DNA of 64,000 bases, from NCBI RefSeq assembly GCF_024347055.1, contig NZ_AP024895.1:1798001-1862000 (forward strand). Reading direction: 5' to 3'. The translations under genes were made by a program, and so were the position numbers. This stretch comes from Vibrio porteresiae DSM 19223 (GTDB lineage: Bacteria; Pseudomonadota; Gammaproteobacteria; Enterobacterales; Vibrionaceae). This document shows, in pieces, positions 51,039-59,488 of the stretch. How positions within the stretch are numbered: the stretch's first letter is position 1; every line of letters starts with the position of its first letter. The notes beneath the pieces were generated by a model. It did no database searches. It was not told the origin of the DNA and saw only the letters and a program-made list of their open reading frames with translations.

Positions 51039-53852
51039 ATGCCAAAACCCCGTTATCTTGTCGGCATTGACTTAGGAACCACGAACACTGTTGTCGCTTT
51101 CTGCGAACTTTCTGAACCTCTCGACCAACAGCCAATCGAACTGTTTGCTATTGACCAATTAAAAGGTCCCGGCGAAGTGGTACGTAAACCATTGCTGCCC
51201 TCTTTTCGCTATCATCCGGCGCAAGCTCAGTTTTCTGCTGCAGATATGACACTTCCTTGGGAAAATCATCTGGTGGCAGGCGATATTCCCAACGCCATTA
51301 TTGGCGAATGGGCGCGAGAATTAGGGGCACGTAGCGAAGGACGCCAAGTCTCCAGTGCGAAAAGCTGGTTATCTCACACTGGTGTTGACCGCACTCAAGA
51401 GATCCTCCCTTGGGCTGGCGCGCAAGACGTCGACAAAGTGTCGCCAATTATTGCCAGCGCCAGTTATCTTAATCACATTCGTCAATCATGGAATCATCGC
51501 CATCCAAGTCACCCACTGGAAGAGCAGGATGTCGTGGTCACAGTCCCTGCGTCATTTGATGAATCGGCGCGTAAATACACCTTAGAAGCAGCAGCACTAG
51601 CTGGTCTTAGCAACATCGCGCTATTAGAAGAGCCACAAGCGGTCTGTTACGATTGGTATGCACGTCATAAAGAAAGCGCTGCCCATGAGCTGGCGGATAT
51701 TCCGCTTATTTTGGTCTGTGATATTGGTGGTGGGACTACCGATTTAAGTTTGATTAGTGCGACAAGTAAAGACCAACAATTAGCGCTCAATCGTATCGGT
51801 GTCGGCGATCACTTGATGCTTGGCGGAGACAACCTAGATCTCGCATTAGCTCATTTGGCAGAAAGCCGGTTTAAAGGCAGCAATTCGCTCAATGCCACGG
51901 CGCTCACCAAACTGATTCAACAAACACGCCAAGCTAAAGAGCAGCTGCTTTCCAGCCAAGCGCCCGAAGAGGTCAAAATTACCTTACTCGGCAGTGGCTC
52001 GAAACTGTTAGGCGGCACGCGCAGCGTCGCCATCACCAAGCAAGAAGTACATCAAATTGCCTTGGAAGGATTCTTCCCTCTTAGCCGTTTAACTGATATT
52101 CCCGATCAACGTCGCAGCGCCGTTGTCGAATTCGGTTTGCCATACGTTGCCGATCCGGCTGTCAGTAAACATGTCGCGCAATTTTTGTTTCAACACCAAG
52201 CCATTGCCCGTCAAGCGGCCGGTCAACAAGGTGACGCGCCTTGCGTTCCGGTAGGCTTACTGCTCAATGGTGGTGCGTTTAATAGTGACCTTATCACCCA
52301 GCGGGTCTGCCAATTATTGGAAAATTGGCGCGGTGCACCGATTACCTTGCTCGATAACCCACATCCCGATTGGTCTGTCGCTTTAGGCGCTGTCGCTTAT
52401 GGCAAAGCTCGCCGGGGCGCACAACTGAAAATTGGTGGTGGTTCACCTCGTTCCTATTTCTTGCATTTACCAGAGAAAAATAAGCGCTCTAAAGCGCTTT
52501 GTCTGCTCGCCAAAGGGACAGAAGAGGGTCAAGAGATTCGCCTCAGTAGTCGGCGCTTTTCACTGACATTAGGTGAGCCGGTACGTTTTATGCTGCTGAC
52601 CTCCCCTTACGATGAAATCGCCCCAGGGACGACCATTCGTAATGGTCAGTTAAGTGAAATTGAAGCTGAGAAATTTGCAGCGCTGCCACCTTATGTCACC
52701 ACCTTATCTGGAAATGACAATGTGGAACTGGCGGCCAACCAAAAGCAACGTGTCGAAGTGATGTTGGCAAGTCAACTGACTGAAGTCGGCACACTGAAAC
52801 TCGAATGCGTCAATTGCAACGATGAAAGCCAGCGCTGGACATTAGAGTTTGACGTGCGCGCGCAAACACAAAGCGCCGACAATAACCAAGAGACAACCAC
52901 GGTCGCAAAATCGCTCTCTGATTCTCTGGAGCTCATCAGTAAAGCCTACAGTGGTAATAAAAACAGCGCTGAATCGGATACGATCAAAACGCTGACTAAA
53001 TCCCTAGAGAAAAAGCTCGGCAAACGCGAACAGTGGGATTTTGCGACCTTAAGACAGCTTTATGATGGGTTCGCATTGGGTAAAAAACGCCGTCGCCGCT
53101 CGGTTCAGCACGAACAGACTTGGTTGCGTTTAGCGGGCTACGCTTTGCGTCCCGGCTTTGGTGCGCCAACCGATGCATGGCGAATGGAACAGCTCTGGCC
53201 GATTTATCAGCAAGGGATTCAATTCTCTAGTCATGCCACTTGGAGTGATTGGTGGACTTTTTGGCGCCGAGTCAGTGGTGGTTTAGATCAGGATCAGCAA
53301 GAGACGATTTTGGCAGATATCGCCAAATATTTGCATCCGGGTTCAGCACGAGCGACCAAAAACCAACAAGAATCACAAGATCGTGGCTATGAGGCCATGG
53401 TGCGTTTAGCTGCCTCATTAGAGCACCTTCATGCCGAAGATAAGGTACTGCTAGCAACGTGGTTTTTGAAAAAAGCCACCAGCCAAACCGACTTTGTTCC
53501 AGCACACTGGTGGGCTTTAGGCCGTTTGGCCTCACGCGTTCCTTTTTACGGCAGCGCTCATAATGTGATTGCACGAGAACAGATTCAGCAATGGCTGCCT
53601 AAGCTACTGGAACAGGATTGGAATGAACAGCCGATGGCAGGTTTTGCCACTATGATGATGAGCCGTAAAACCGGTGACCGTACTCGTGATATTAGTGACG
53701 ATTTACGTGTGTTGGTCGCAGATAAGCTGCGTAGCAGCAAAGTGCCTGACTCGTGGTTAGAGTTGGTACAGGAAGTAAAACAGCTTTCAGAAAGCGAATC
53801 ACAACGCGCCTTTGGTGATGCTCTACCAAGTGGACTGGTGTTACTGAATTAG
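51039..53852 (+). CDS. Hsp70-family protein with C-terminal DUF3731 extension (937 aa)
   Basis: Second divergent Hsp70. Motifs: LVGIDLGTTNTVV, LILVCDIGGGTTDLSLI and VGLLLNGGAFNSDL. After the ATPase and a beta region (to about 620) a helical extension of some 300 residues follows (LEKKLGKREQWDFATLRQLY and LRPGFGAPTDAWRMEQLW), matching the DUF3731 domain found only in such proteins. Start at ATG 51039 with GAGG; the longer frame from 50937 would cross the terminator. A paralogue of the preceding gene (shared EEQDVxxTVPASFD), so the two may form a heteromeric machine. Confidence 0.9.
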   Translation: MPKPRYLVGIDLGTTNTVVAFCELSEPLDQQPIELFAIDQLKGPGEVVRKPLLPSFRYHPAQAQFSAADMTLPWENHLVAGDIPNAIIGEWARELGARSEGRQVSSAKSWLSHTGVDRTQEILPWAGAQDVDKVSPIIASASYLNHIRQSWNHRHPSHPLEEQDVVVTVPASFDESARKYTLEAAALAGLSNIALLEEPQAVCYDWYARHKESAAHELADIPLILVCDIGGGTTDLSLISATSKDQQLALNRIGVGDHLMLGGDNLDLALAHLAESRFKGSNSLNATALTKLIQQTRQAKEQLLSSQAPEEVKITLLGSGSKLLGGTRSVAITKQEVHQIALEGFFPLSRLTDIPDQRRSAVVEFGLPYVADPAVSKHVAQFLFQHQAIARQAAGQQGDAPCVPVGLLLNGGAFNSDLITQRVCQLLENWRGAPITLLDNPHPDWSVALGAVAYGKARRGAQLKIGGGSPRSYFLHLPEKNKRSKALCLLAKGTEEGQEIRLSSRRFSLTLGEPVRFMLLTSPYDEIAPGTTIRNGQLSEIEAEKFAALPPYVTTLSGNDNVELAANQKQRVEVMLASQLTEVGTLKLECVNCNDESQRWTLEFDVRAQTQSADNNQETTTVAKSLSDSLELISKAYSGNKNSAESDTIKTLTKSLEKKLGKREQWDFATLRQLYDGFALGKKRRRRSVQHEQTWLRLAGYALRPGFGAPTDAWRMEQLWPIYQQGIQFSSHATWSDWWTFWRRVSGGLDQDQQETILADIAKYLHPGSARATKNQQESQDRGYEAMVRLAASLEHLHAEDKVLLATWFLKKATSQTDFVPAHWWALGRLASRVPFYGSAHNVIAREQIQQWLPKLLEQDWNEQPMAGFATMMMSRKTGDRTRDISDDLRVLVADKLRSSKVPDSWLELVQEVKQLSESESQRAFGDALPSGLVLLN

Positions 53853-53891
53853 TTATACCAATCACAATGATTTTCTGAGCGTACTTAATAA

Positions 53892-53930
53892 AAAACCGCC
53901 AGACTGAGCCAGTCTGGCGGTTTTCTTTTT
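53892..53930. terminator. Terminator after the Hsp70 cluster
   Basis: Perfect 14-bp stem AAAACCGCCAGACT/AGTCTGGCGGTTTT with a 5-nt loop and T runs on both strands, placed between convergent genes. Confidence 0.92.
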
Positions 53931-53968
53931 AATCAGCTCAAATCGGCTTTACTTAGAGAGCAGCCGCA

Positions 53969-55120
53969 TTAACTGACCGTCACTAATTGGTTACGCCCTT
54001 CCGCTTTGGCTTGATAAAGCGCTTCATCGGCCAAACCAAAACATTTGGTCATGTCATGTGCGCCTTCCAGTTCGGAAACGCCAATACTGACCGTGATCTG
54101 GATACTAATCTCGTTTAACACAAAGTCATGTTCTGCCACGGATTTGCGAAAATGGGAGAGCTTGTCGAACACCTTTTCCCGGCGTTGCCTACAAAATAAA
54201 ATCGCGAACTCTTCACCGCCAAAACGCGCAACAAGATCCTGTTCGAAATGGGTGGTAAGAAGCTCGGCAAGACCTTCTAACACTCGGTCCCCTTGCAGAT
54301 GCCCATAGACATCATTCACCGGTTTAAAATGGTCAATATCGATTATCGCGATAAAGTATGGGCCGCGCTCACGCTCAAACAACAGTGATGATTTATCTTC
54401 AAAAAAACGGCGGTTGTATAAACCCGTTAACTTATCGCGAATCGCTCGCTGATAGTGCCATTCGATTTCATCAAAAAACAGCAGCGATAAAATGGCGCCA
54501 AGTTGTACAAAGGTAGCAACGTTTTGCGCGACGACTATGCCACTGATATAGAAGATCATCCGCTGCGAAAGGTCATAGGATATCGCTGGAACAAAACTCA
54601 CTACCGCTGAAAAAAACAACCCCGAAATCAGCAATGCATCGCCAATTTTTCCTCGAGTACGATATTGAATCGCAATATAGGTGGCAAAGAGAAAACCGAA
54701 CGACAAACTGAAGGCCGCAATATTGGCTCTCAGTGAAAACGAGTCAGGAACATACTGGACGAGCCAATACATTAACGCGGTGTAACCTAAAATATGAAGT
54801 GCAGCAAACACCTGCACGCAACAAGTTAAACGACGTTGATACCACTGCATTACACCAAAGAGCATCAGATACGTGATCGATTGATAGATAAAGTTGTTTA
54901 CCAACACAATCACACGAATGTCAAACCATCCACGCGCTAAGCTTACCGCGTAACCAGCACCAAAAAAGAGGCTATAAAGCATAAACCAATTTGCTGCGCG
55001 TTTTTTGTTTAGGGTCAGTTGATTTCTTGCCATAAAAAGAAACATAAAAGCAATAAAGCAACAGATGAGGTTATTGATAATCGTGGCTAATCGTAAGATA
55101 TCGATATCAGCGGCGTTCAT
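53969..55120 (-). CDS. Membrane diguanylate cyclase (GGDEF) lacking the inhibitory site
   Basis: Makes cyclic di-GMP. 383 residues: about seven transmembrane helices in the first 205 residues (a 7TM-type sensor, no recognised ligand domain), then a GGDEF domain with LTGLYNRRFFED and the active-site loop RFGGEEF. The I-site RxxD, five residues before the loop, reads FEQD, so product inhibition at that site is probably absent. The start is ATG 55120 with GAGAT; the TTG at 55138 is unlikely. Transcribed alone. Substrate GTP and activity are inferred from the intact GGEEF. Confidence 0.92.
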   Translation of the reverse strand: MNAADIDILRLATIINNLICCFIAFMFLFMARNQLTLNKKRAANWFMLYSLFFGAGYAVSLARGWFDIRVIVLVNNFIYQSITYLMLFGVMQWYQRRLTCCVQVFAALHILGYTALMYWLVQYVPDSFSLRANIAAFSLSFGFLFATYIAIQYRTRGKIGDALLISGLFFSAVVSFVPAISYDLSQRMIFYISGIVVAQNVATFVQLGAILSLLFFDEIEWHYQRAIRDKLTGLYNRRFFEDKSSLLFERERGPYFIAIIDIDHFKPVNDVYGHLQGDRVLEGLAELLTTHFEQDLVARFGGEEFAILFCRQRREKVFDKLSHFRKSVAEHDFVLNEISIQITVSIGVSELEGAHDMTKCFGLADEALYQAKAEGRNQLVTVS

Positions 55121-55138
55121 GAAGATCTCAGCAAACAA

Positions 55139-55707
55139 GTGGTTTCGGTGTAGAAGTTCAAACAGAATGATTGAAAAACGAGCTAATAATACATGAAAAC
55201 TTTGACTTTGAATCCAAAAATTTCACCTGTTAATGCAAAAACTATCAATAATGATACATTAGCTAACTAACTTGTTGATTATCGATAATTTTATTCTCGC
55301 CTATTCATATACTATTTTATGAAACAAAACACAATCCCTAACGACTCATTGTCACAATTGGGCCTAAGACGACACTCACACGCATAAGCATCGTTTTTCT
55401 CATTATTTCTATCATAAACACAGCTTATGGGAACGTTACCGATAACAATAGTGATCTCGATTACGATTTAACAAGGGGGCTTCCCAATTGACACAAAAAT
55501 AAACGATTGTTTACTCGCAATTCCATGAGTAAACAGTATAGAATGTGCGACCTTGCTCACACCGAGCAAATGAAACTCAGTTAGAATGGGAACCTTAGGC
55601 ATTATTGCCACTCTCATTATTTACTAATTAAAACAAAATAAAATGGCCTCTAACTTATGGATAGAGGTGAGCCGTTTATTAACATTAAAACAGATCCGTT
55701 GTAGCCA
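55139..55707. other. AT-rich gap of 569 nt with one promoter/operator candidate
   Basis: No credible gene on either strand. The clear structure is the TTGACA promoter and inverted repeat at 55488-55535, described separately. The rest is AT-rich with no RNA fold I can name. Confidence 0.5.
55488..55535 (+). promoter_or_regulatory. Promoter overlapped by a perfect inverted repeat
   Basis: TTGACA (55488-55493) is followed after 17 nt by TTTACT (55511-55516), a reasonable sigma-70 promoter. A perfect 9-bp inverted repeat TGTTTACTC/GAGTAAACA (55508-55516 and 55527-55535) covers the -10 and the start-site region, a typical repressor site. The unknown gene at 55708 is 170 nt downstream. Confidence 0.5.
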
Positions 55708-56256
55708 ATGAGTCCAGATAAATTTACCAACGTCTATCGCTTACCAGGCTCCATTCAAGTGCGTATTGCTAAATGGCAAGCGACCTTCCGTGGAACCTCT
55801 GATTTAGTGCTGCATACCGCACTCACAGAGCGAAATAAACAATATAGTAAGAGCGACTTTTTGCCAAAAGGATGGTGTTTAGTCCCCTTCGAAAATGACG
55901 ATATTTCTATTACCCATCATGGTCGTTATATTCAAACCACCATATTAACGATGGAAGATAGAAAGGTCGCATACAAACGAATATATTTATCTCGTCTGCC
56001 ATTAGAACAAGCAGAACCCGCTTTATTAGCCTTTAAACAAGAGTGGATGGGAAAATATAACCGCGTCGTCAAACGCTATAACCAAATTAAGAAAAAAGAG
56101 TTTCTTGATTTAGCTCGAGAAGAACTAGAAACCCTTTATCCTTCTATTCCGAAGGGGGAATTTGATAAAGCGGTATGGAATCGACTGGTATTAAGCGAAT
56201 TAGGCCCAGCAAAGAAATACAGCAACCCTTATTTTGTGAAAAAAGCGGACGTGTAA
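55708..56256 (+). CDS. Unknown basic protein, 182 aa
   Basis: I do not recognise it. It is basic and soluble-looking, rich in aromatic residues: IQVRIAKWQATFRGTSDL near the start, GRYIQTTILTMEDRKVAYKR in the middle, and a helical end YNRVVKRYNQIKKKEFLDLA. The pattern could suit nucleic-acid binding. The ATG at 55708 has no good Shine-Dalgarno; no alternative in-frame start is better. It stands alone downstream of a promoter with an operator-like repeat. Confidence 0.7.
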   Translation: MSPDKFTNVYRLPGSIQVRIAKWQATFRGTSDLVLHTALTERNKQYSKSDFLPKGWCLVPFENDDISITHHGRYIQTTILTMEDRKVAYKRIYLSRLPLEQAEPALLAFKQEWMGKYNRVVKRYNQIKKKEFLDLAREELETLYPSIPKGEFDKAVWNRLVLSELGPAKKYSNPYFVKKADV

Positions 56257-56351
56257 ATCACGCCAATGGCGACGCGCCATTGAGGTGAGTACGGTAAACA
56301 ACCTTACCAGCAAATATTCCACTGGTTAACATCGCCCGACTTTGGAGGAGT

Positions 56352-57695
56352 TCATCCTAATTTGACCTCCTCCTCCAATTCATCCATTAATGCGCAGCAG
56401 CAGTTACCTTCCATTTTCATCTTTGCCTGATACATCGCCTTATCAGCAACTCGAATCAATGTGACAGCATCCAGACCTTGAAGTGGATATAGAGCGATAC
56501 CAATACTCGCGCCAACCGATACTTCACAATCTTCATCGACCAAAATCGGTTCGCTTAACTTTTCAATCAGCTGCATCGCCTTCTCTTTTACCCCATTGAA
56601 ATTGGTTAGGAGATCCAAGCAGACGATAAACTCATCACCCCCAAATCGACCACAAAAATCTGACTCGCGCAAATTGGCGCGTAGGCGATCTGAAATCGCA
56701 ATAATGACTCTGTCCCCTGCATCATGACCAAAACTGTCGTTGATCTGCTTGAACTTATCTAGGTCGATAAACAGCACCGCCAAATTGAGATGGGTGCGCC
56801 GAGCTTGAGTTATCGCTTGGTTAAGATGCTCTTTAAGCGCACGACGGTTAAGCAAACCACTCAATGCATCTTTTTCCGACAAGAAACGTAAACGCTCTTT
56901 CTGTTTTTCCAATTTGTAAGTTTGGCGTTCAACTTCACTTTGCAACTCTTCTTTACTGTAAGTGGTATCTTGCAAAGAGACCTTCATCTGGTTAAAGAAC
57001 TTAGCCAAAATCACGAATTCGCTGTCGAGATTATGGTGAGATAAACGGCTATCCAAATCACCACGCGCCAAATCCGATATGCCCTGTTTCATTAAATTAA
57101 AGCCGCGTTTCTGCCGTTGCAGAATAATAAAGGCTATTACACCCACCACCAGAGCAAACACCACTTGTTGCACTAAAGCACTAATAATTGAAAAACGTTG
57201 ATTTGCTGAACTTTCATCCAGTACCAAACGCTGAATATAGGAGAGCTCTTCAGTCATGTTCTGTACCAGCATGTTGTAGCGCGAGTGGAGCAGTTCACTG
57301 GTTCCCACAAAGCGGCGTCCAGCGGGTTGGATCAATACATCATTTTGTTGGGTTAATGCGCGTTCTTGAACCAATAGAGCGGCAAGGCTACCGTTCATTT
57401 TCATTAAGTTATCGACTTTAAATTCCACTTCCGTGGTTTTTTCTAGTAATACGGCGAGCTTTTTCTGGGCAAGATAAACTTGCTCTAAGCTCTTATCATC
57501 ACCGTATTGCAAGAAAACCCACAATTGACTGCGTAAGCCATCAACACTGTGTTGAATTTCAGTAATTTTATTGAGTTCGTTTAACGTTGTTTGCTGTTCT
57601 TGCCAAAGCTCAAAAAGTGAAAAAATGATAAAACCGACCAACAGCACCGTAGATGCCAACAGCAGAGTCAGTTTTCGCGTGATGGAGTTGATCAT
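56352..57695 (-). CDS. HAMP-GGDEF diguanylate cyclase paired with a binding protein
   Basis: 447 residues: N-terminal transmembrane helix (about 7-27), a periplasmic helical sensor domain (28-175), a second helix (about 178-195), HAMP (200-250), coiled coil, then a GGDEF domain with LSGLLNRRALKEHL, the active site RFGGDEF and an intact I-site RESD. The gene overlaps the substrate-binding-protein gene by 4 nt (ATGA), so both are coupled. The likely scheme is that the binding protein, with or without ligand, contacts the periplasmic sensor and controls cyclic di-GMP synthesis. Confidence 0.9.
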   Translation of the reverse strand: MINSITRKLTLLLASTVLLVGFIIFSLFELWQEQQTTLNELNKITEIQHSVDGLRSQLWVFLQYGDDKSLEQVYLAQKKLAVLLEKTTEVEFKVDNLMKMNGSLAALLVQERALTQQNDVLIQPAGRRFVGTSELLHSRYNMLVQNMTEELSYIQRLVLDESSANQRFSIISALVQQVVFALVVGVIAFIILQRQKRGFNLMKQGISDLARGDLDSRLSHHNLDSEFVILAKFFNQMKVSLQDTTYSKEELQSEVERQTYKLEKQKERLRFLSEKDALSGLLNRRALKEHLNQAITQARRTHLNLAVLFIDLDKFKQINDSFGHDAGDRVIIAISDRLRANLRESDFCGRFGGDEFIVCLDLLTNFNGVKEKAMQLIEKLSEPILVDEDCEVSVGASIGIALYPLQGLDAVTLIRVADKAMYQAKMKMEGNCCCALMDELEEEVKLG

Positions 57696-58714
57696 TTTGG
57701 CGATACCTCTGTTTGAAGCACCCGTATCAAAGCATCCGAATCAAAGAAAGAACGGTAATCTGGCATATTTCCCTTCACCAACTGGTTATCTAAAGCCCAA
57801 CGAGCTTGCAGTTCTAGATTGGCTAGCAGCGCATTTCCCAATGAAAGTCGAAACGCATAATCATGCCAAGACCACTCTAACTGATGCTGTCTAATTCCTA
57901 GATCTGTTGAGACTATCTGCCGCGCTTTGTCTGGATTTTGATTGATCCACACAATCGCGCTGTGCAACGCTTCTAATAGTTTGTATTGTTGTTCTTCGTG
58001 CTCTGTCGCGTAGCTCCTCATCGTCATGAGATTAAATGACAGATCATAGATTCCCATAATGCCCAAATTGACCACATCACTACTCGCTCCCATTTGAGTC
58101 CGGTAACCCCATGGTTCCCAAACAGAAATGGCATCCACTTTATAACTGAATAACGCCTGATCCATTTTATCTGGCGCGTAATAGACTCGTTCAACATCCG
58201 ATGGGGATAACCCCGACGCAATTAACACCGAATCCAAATAGAATTCGCTAGAACTGGCTTGAACTACGCCCACCTTCTTGCCCTTTAAGTCAGCAATATC
58301 TTTTATTCCACCGCTGGCTAAGGTCAGTAATTTCATATCATTGTCTGAAGAGACGAAGCTCGATAGCAAAACGAAGTCATCGCGAGAAAAGCTATTAAAC
58401 ATGGCGACCGATTCTGAAGCGGTAGAGTAATCGACACGTCCATCAAACATGTCATTGCTACAAACAACCCCGCCGTTACAGGGCACTAACGTAACGTTAA
58501 GACCTTGCAATTTGAAAAGTCCAAGATTCTTAGCGACGATCAAAGGGGTAGACAGAGGTGTCTGAGACACACCTATCCTGATCGTGCTGTTTTGCGTTGT
58601 GACATTGTCACTGGTTGGTGAGGCTGGTTTATCTTCCTTCATGCTCACCGCAATCAGTGCAACAATTACGACTGCAGCAAGCCAACCTACCTTGGCAACG
58701 CTCCGTCTTTTCAT
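57692..58714 (-). CDS. Periplasmic substrate-binding protein (NMT1/SsuA-like), membrane-anchored
   Basis: 340 residues: an N-terminal hydrophobic anchor (MKRRSVAKVGWLAAVVIVAL) without a lipobox or clear cleavage site, then a type II binding-protein fold with IRIGVSQTPLSTPLIVAKNLG, FDGRVDYSTASESVAMF, DLKGKKVGVVQASSSEFYLD and VDAISVWEPWGYRTQMG. These patterns resemble sulfonate, nitrate and thiamine-precursor binding proteins. No ABC permease or ATPase gene is beside it; instead a GGDEF gene overlaps by 4 nt, so a sensing role is more likely than transport. Start ATG 58714 follows AAGG; the longer frame from 58816 has no site. Confidence 0.85.
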   Translation of the reverse strand: MKRRSVAKVGWLAAVVIVALIAVSMKEDKPASPTSDNVTTQNSTIRIGVSQTPLSTPLIVAKNLGLFKLQGLNVTLVPCNGGVVCSNDMFDGRVDYSTASESVAMFNSFSRDDFVLLSSFVSSDNDMKLLTLASGGIKDIADLKGKKVGVVQASSSEFYLDSVLIASGLSPSDVERVYYAPDKMDQALFSYKVDAISVWEPWGYRTQMGASSDVVNLGIMGIYDLSFNLMTMRSYATEHEEQQYKLLEALHSAIVWINQNPDKARQIVSTDLGIRQHQLEWSWHDYAFRLSLGNALLANLELQARWALDNQLVKGNMPDYRSFFDSDALIRVLQTEVSPK

Positions 58715-58927
58715 TCGCACCTTGCCCCTATAACATAGTGAAATGAGTTTTATATGAGAAGTGTAGTATTGAATTGTTAATCTGCTACTCCTTAAGAGGT
58801 GGAAAATAACAACCAAAGGAGAGAAATTTGAAAAATAAGACTAAAGTGCAACTGCTATCACAAAATATGCAAAGCCAGTAGCACTTTTGCTACTGGCGCC
58901 GATTTATAAAACCGGAAATGACAAGAG

Positions 58928-59173
58928 TTAGTGTTCTGTTCCGGATGGATTATCTCCAAAAGCGGCCTTTTCATAGATGTCCGCCATGGATTTCGGTTTG
59001 GATTTGCGAGCGGTAGCTCGACGTGCAGATGATTTATGCGAGTAATGGGGTTCAAATTCCTGTTCAACCAATTTGAGCGTCTCTTCGTGCTCTTTGGCTG
59101 CAGCAAGGAATTCAGGGTTAGACATCGCCTTTTGGCGCAGGCGGTTAACGCGTTCCATGGTTTCCCACAACAT
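58928..59173 (-). CDS. Unknown SOS-regulated small protein, 81 aa
   Basis: MLWETMERVNRLRQKAMSNP opens a helical, charged protein (LAAAKEHEETLKLVEQEFEP) followed by a basic stretch (HKSSARRATARKSKPKSM) and an acidic tail; no membrane segment. I know no family. The ribosome binding site GGAGG is strong. Just upstream are a near-consensus promoter and two LexA boxes, so it should be repressed in normal growth and induced by DNA damage. The basic middle might bind DNA or RNA. Another frame through the same DNA (to 59223) has no such support. Confidence 0.8.
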   Translation of the reverse strand: MLWETMERVNRLRQKAMSNPEFLAAAKEHEETLKLVEQEFEPHYSHKSSARRATARKSKPKSMADIYEKAAFGDNPSGTEH

Positions 59174-59192
59174 AAAGTTACCTCCTCTACCA

Positions 59193-59258
59193 CTGTATAT
59201 ATGTACAGAATACTACTGGACACTCTATTGTCAACTAAAAAGCTGTATAAAAAAACAG
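59193..59258 (-). promoter_or_regulatory. SOS promoter with two LexA boxes
   Basis: Two perfect CTGT-N8-ACAG sites: CTGTATATATGTACAG (59193-59208) and CTGTATAAAAAAACAG (59243-59258). Between them, on the minus strand, lie TTGACA (59229-59234) and TATTCT (59207-59212) with a 16-nt spacer. One box overlaps the -10 and start site, the other lies just above the -35. The gene starts at 59173. Confidence 0.88.
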
Positions 59259-59424
59259 TATGAATAAAAGGTATCTATATCCAAAGTGGGGCAAAACTGA
59301 CGGTGCCTAACTCTGGATACACTCTAAGTGTAGTAGTTATAAAGAAATTTTCCAGACAACATAGTAAAAAAGAGGCATATCGACTCAATTATTCGCGCTG
59401 ATATCATCCACAGGGAAAAAGAGC

Positions 59425-59457
59425 AAAAAAAGCAGGAGCCACTTACGTAACTCCTGC
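59425..59457 (-). terminator. Terminator of the NRPS transcript
   Basis: 7-bp stem GCAGGAG/CTCCTGC (59432-59438 and 59451-59457) with the loop containing TTACGTAA, followed on the minus strand by seven T. Confidence 0.75.
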
Positions 59458-59488
59458 CTAAATCGCGCTTAATTAGCCGCTATAGTGC

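Noticed and set aside
58858..59223. 121-codon minus-strand ORF overlapping the SOS gene
   Set aside because: It starts inside the LexA/promoter region and lacks a ribosome binding site; the 81-codon frame has GGAGG and a credible protein.
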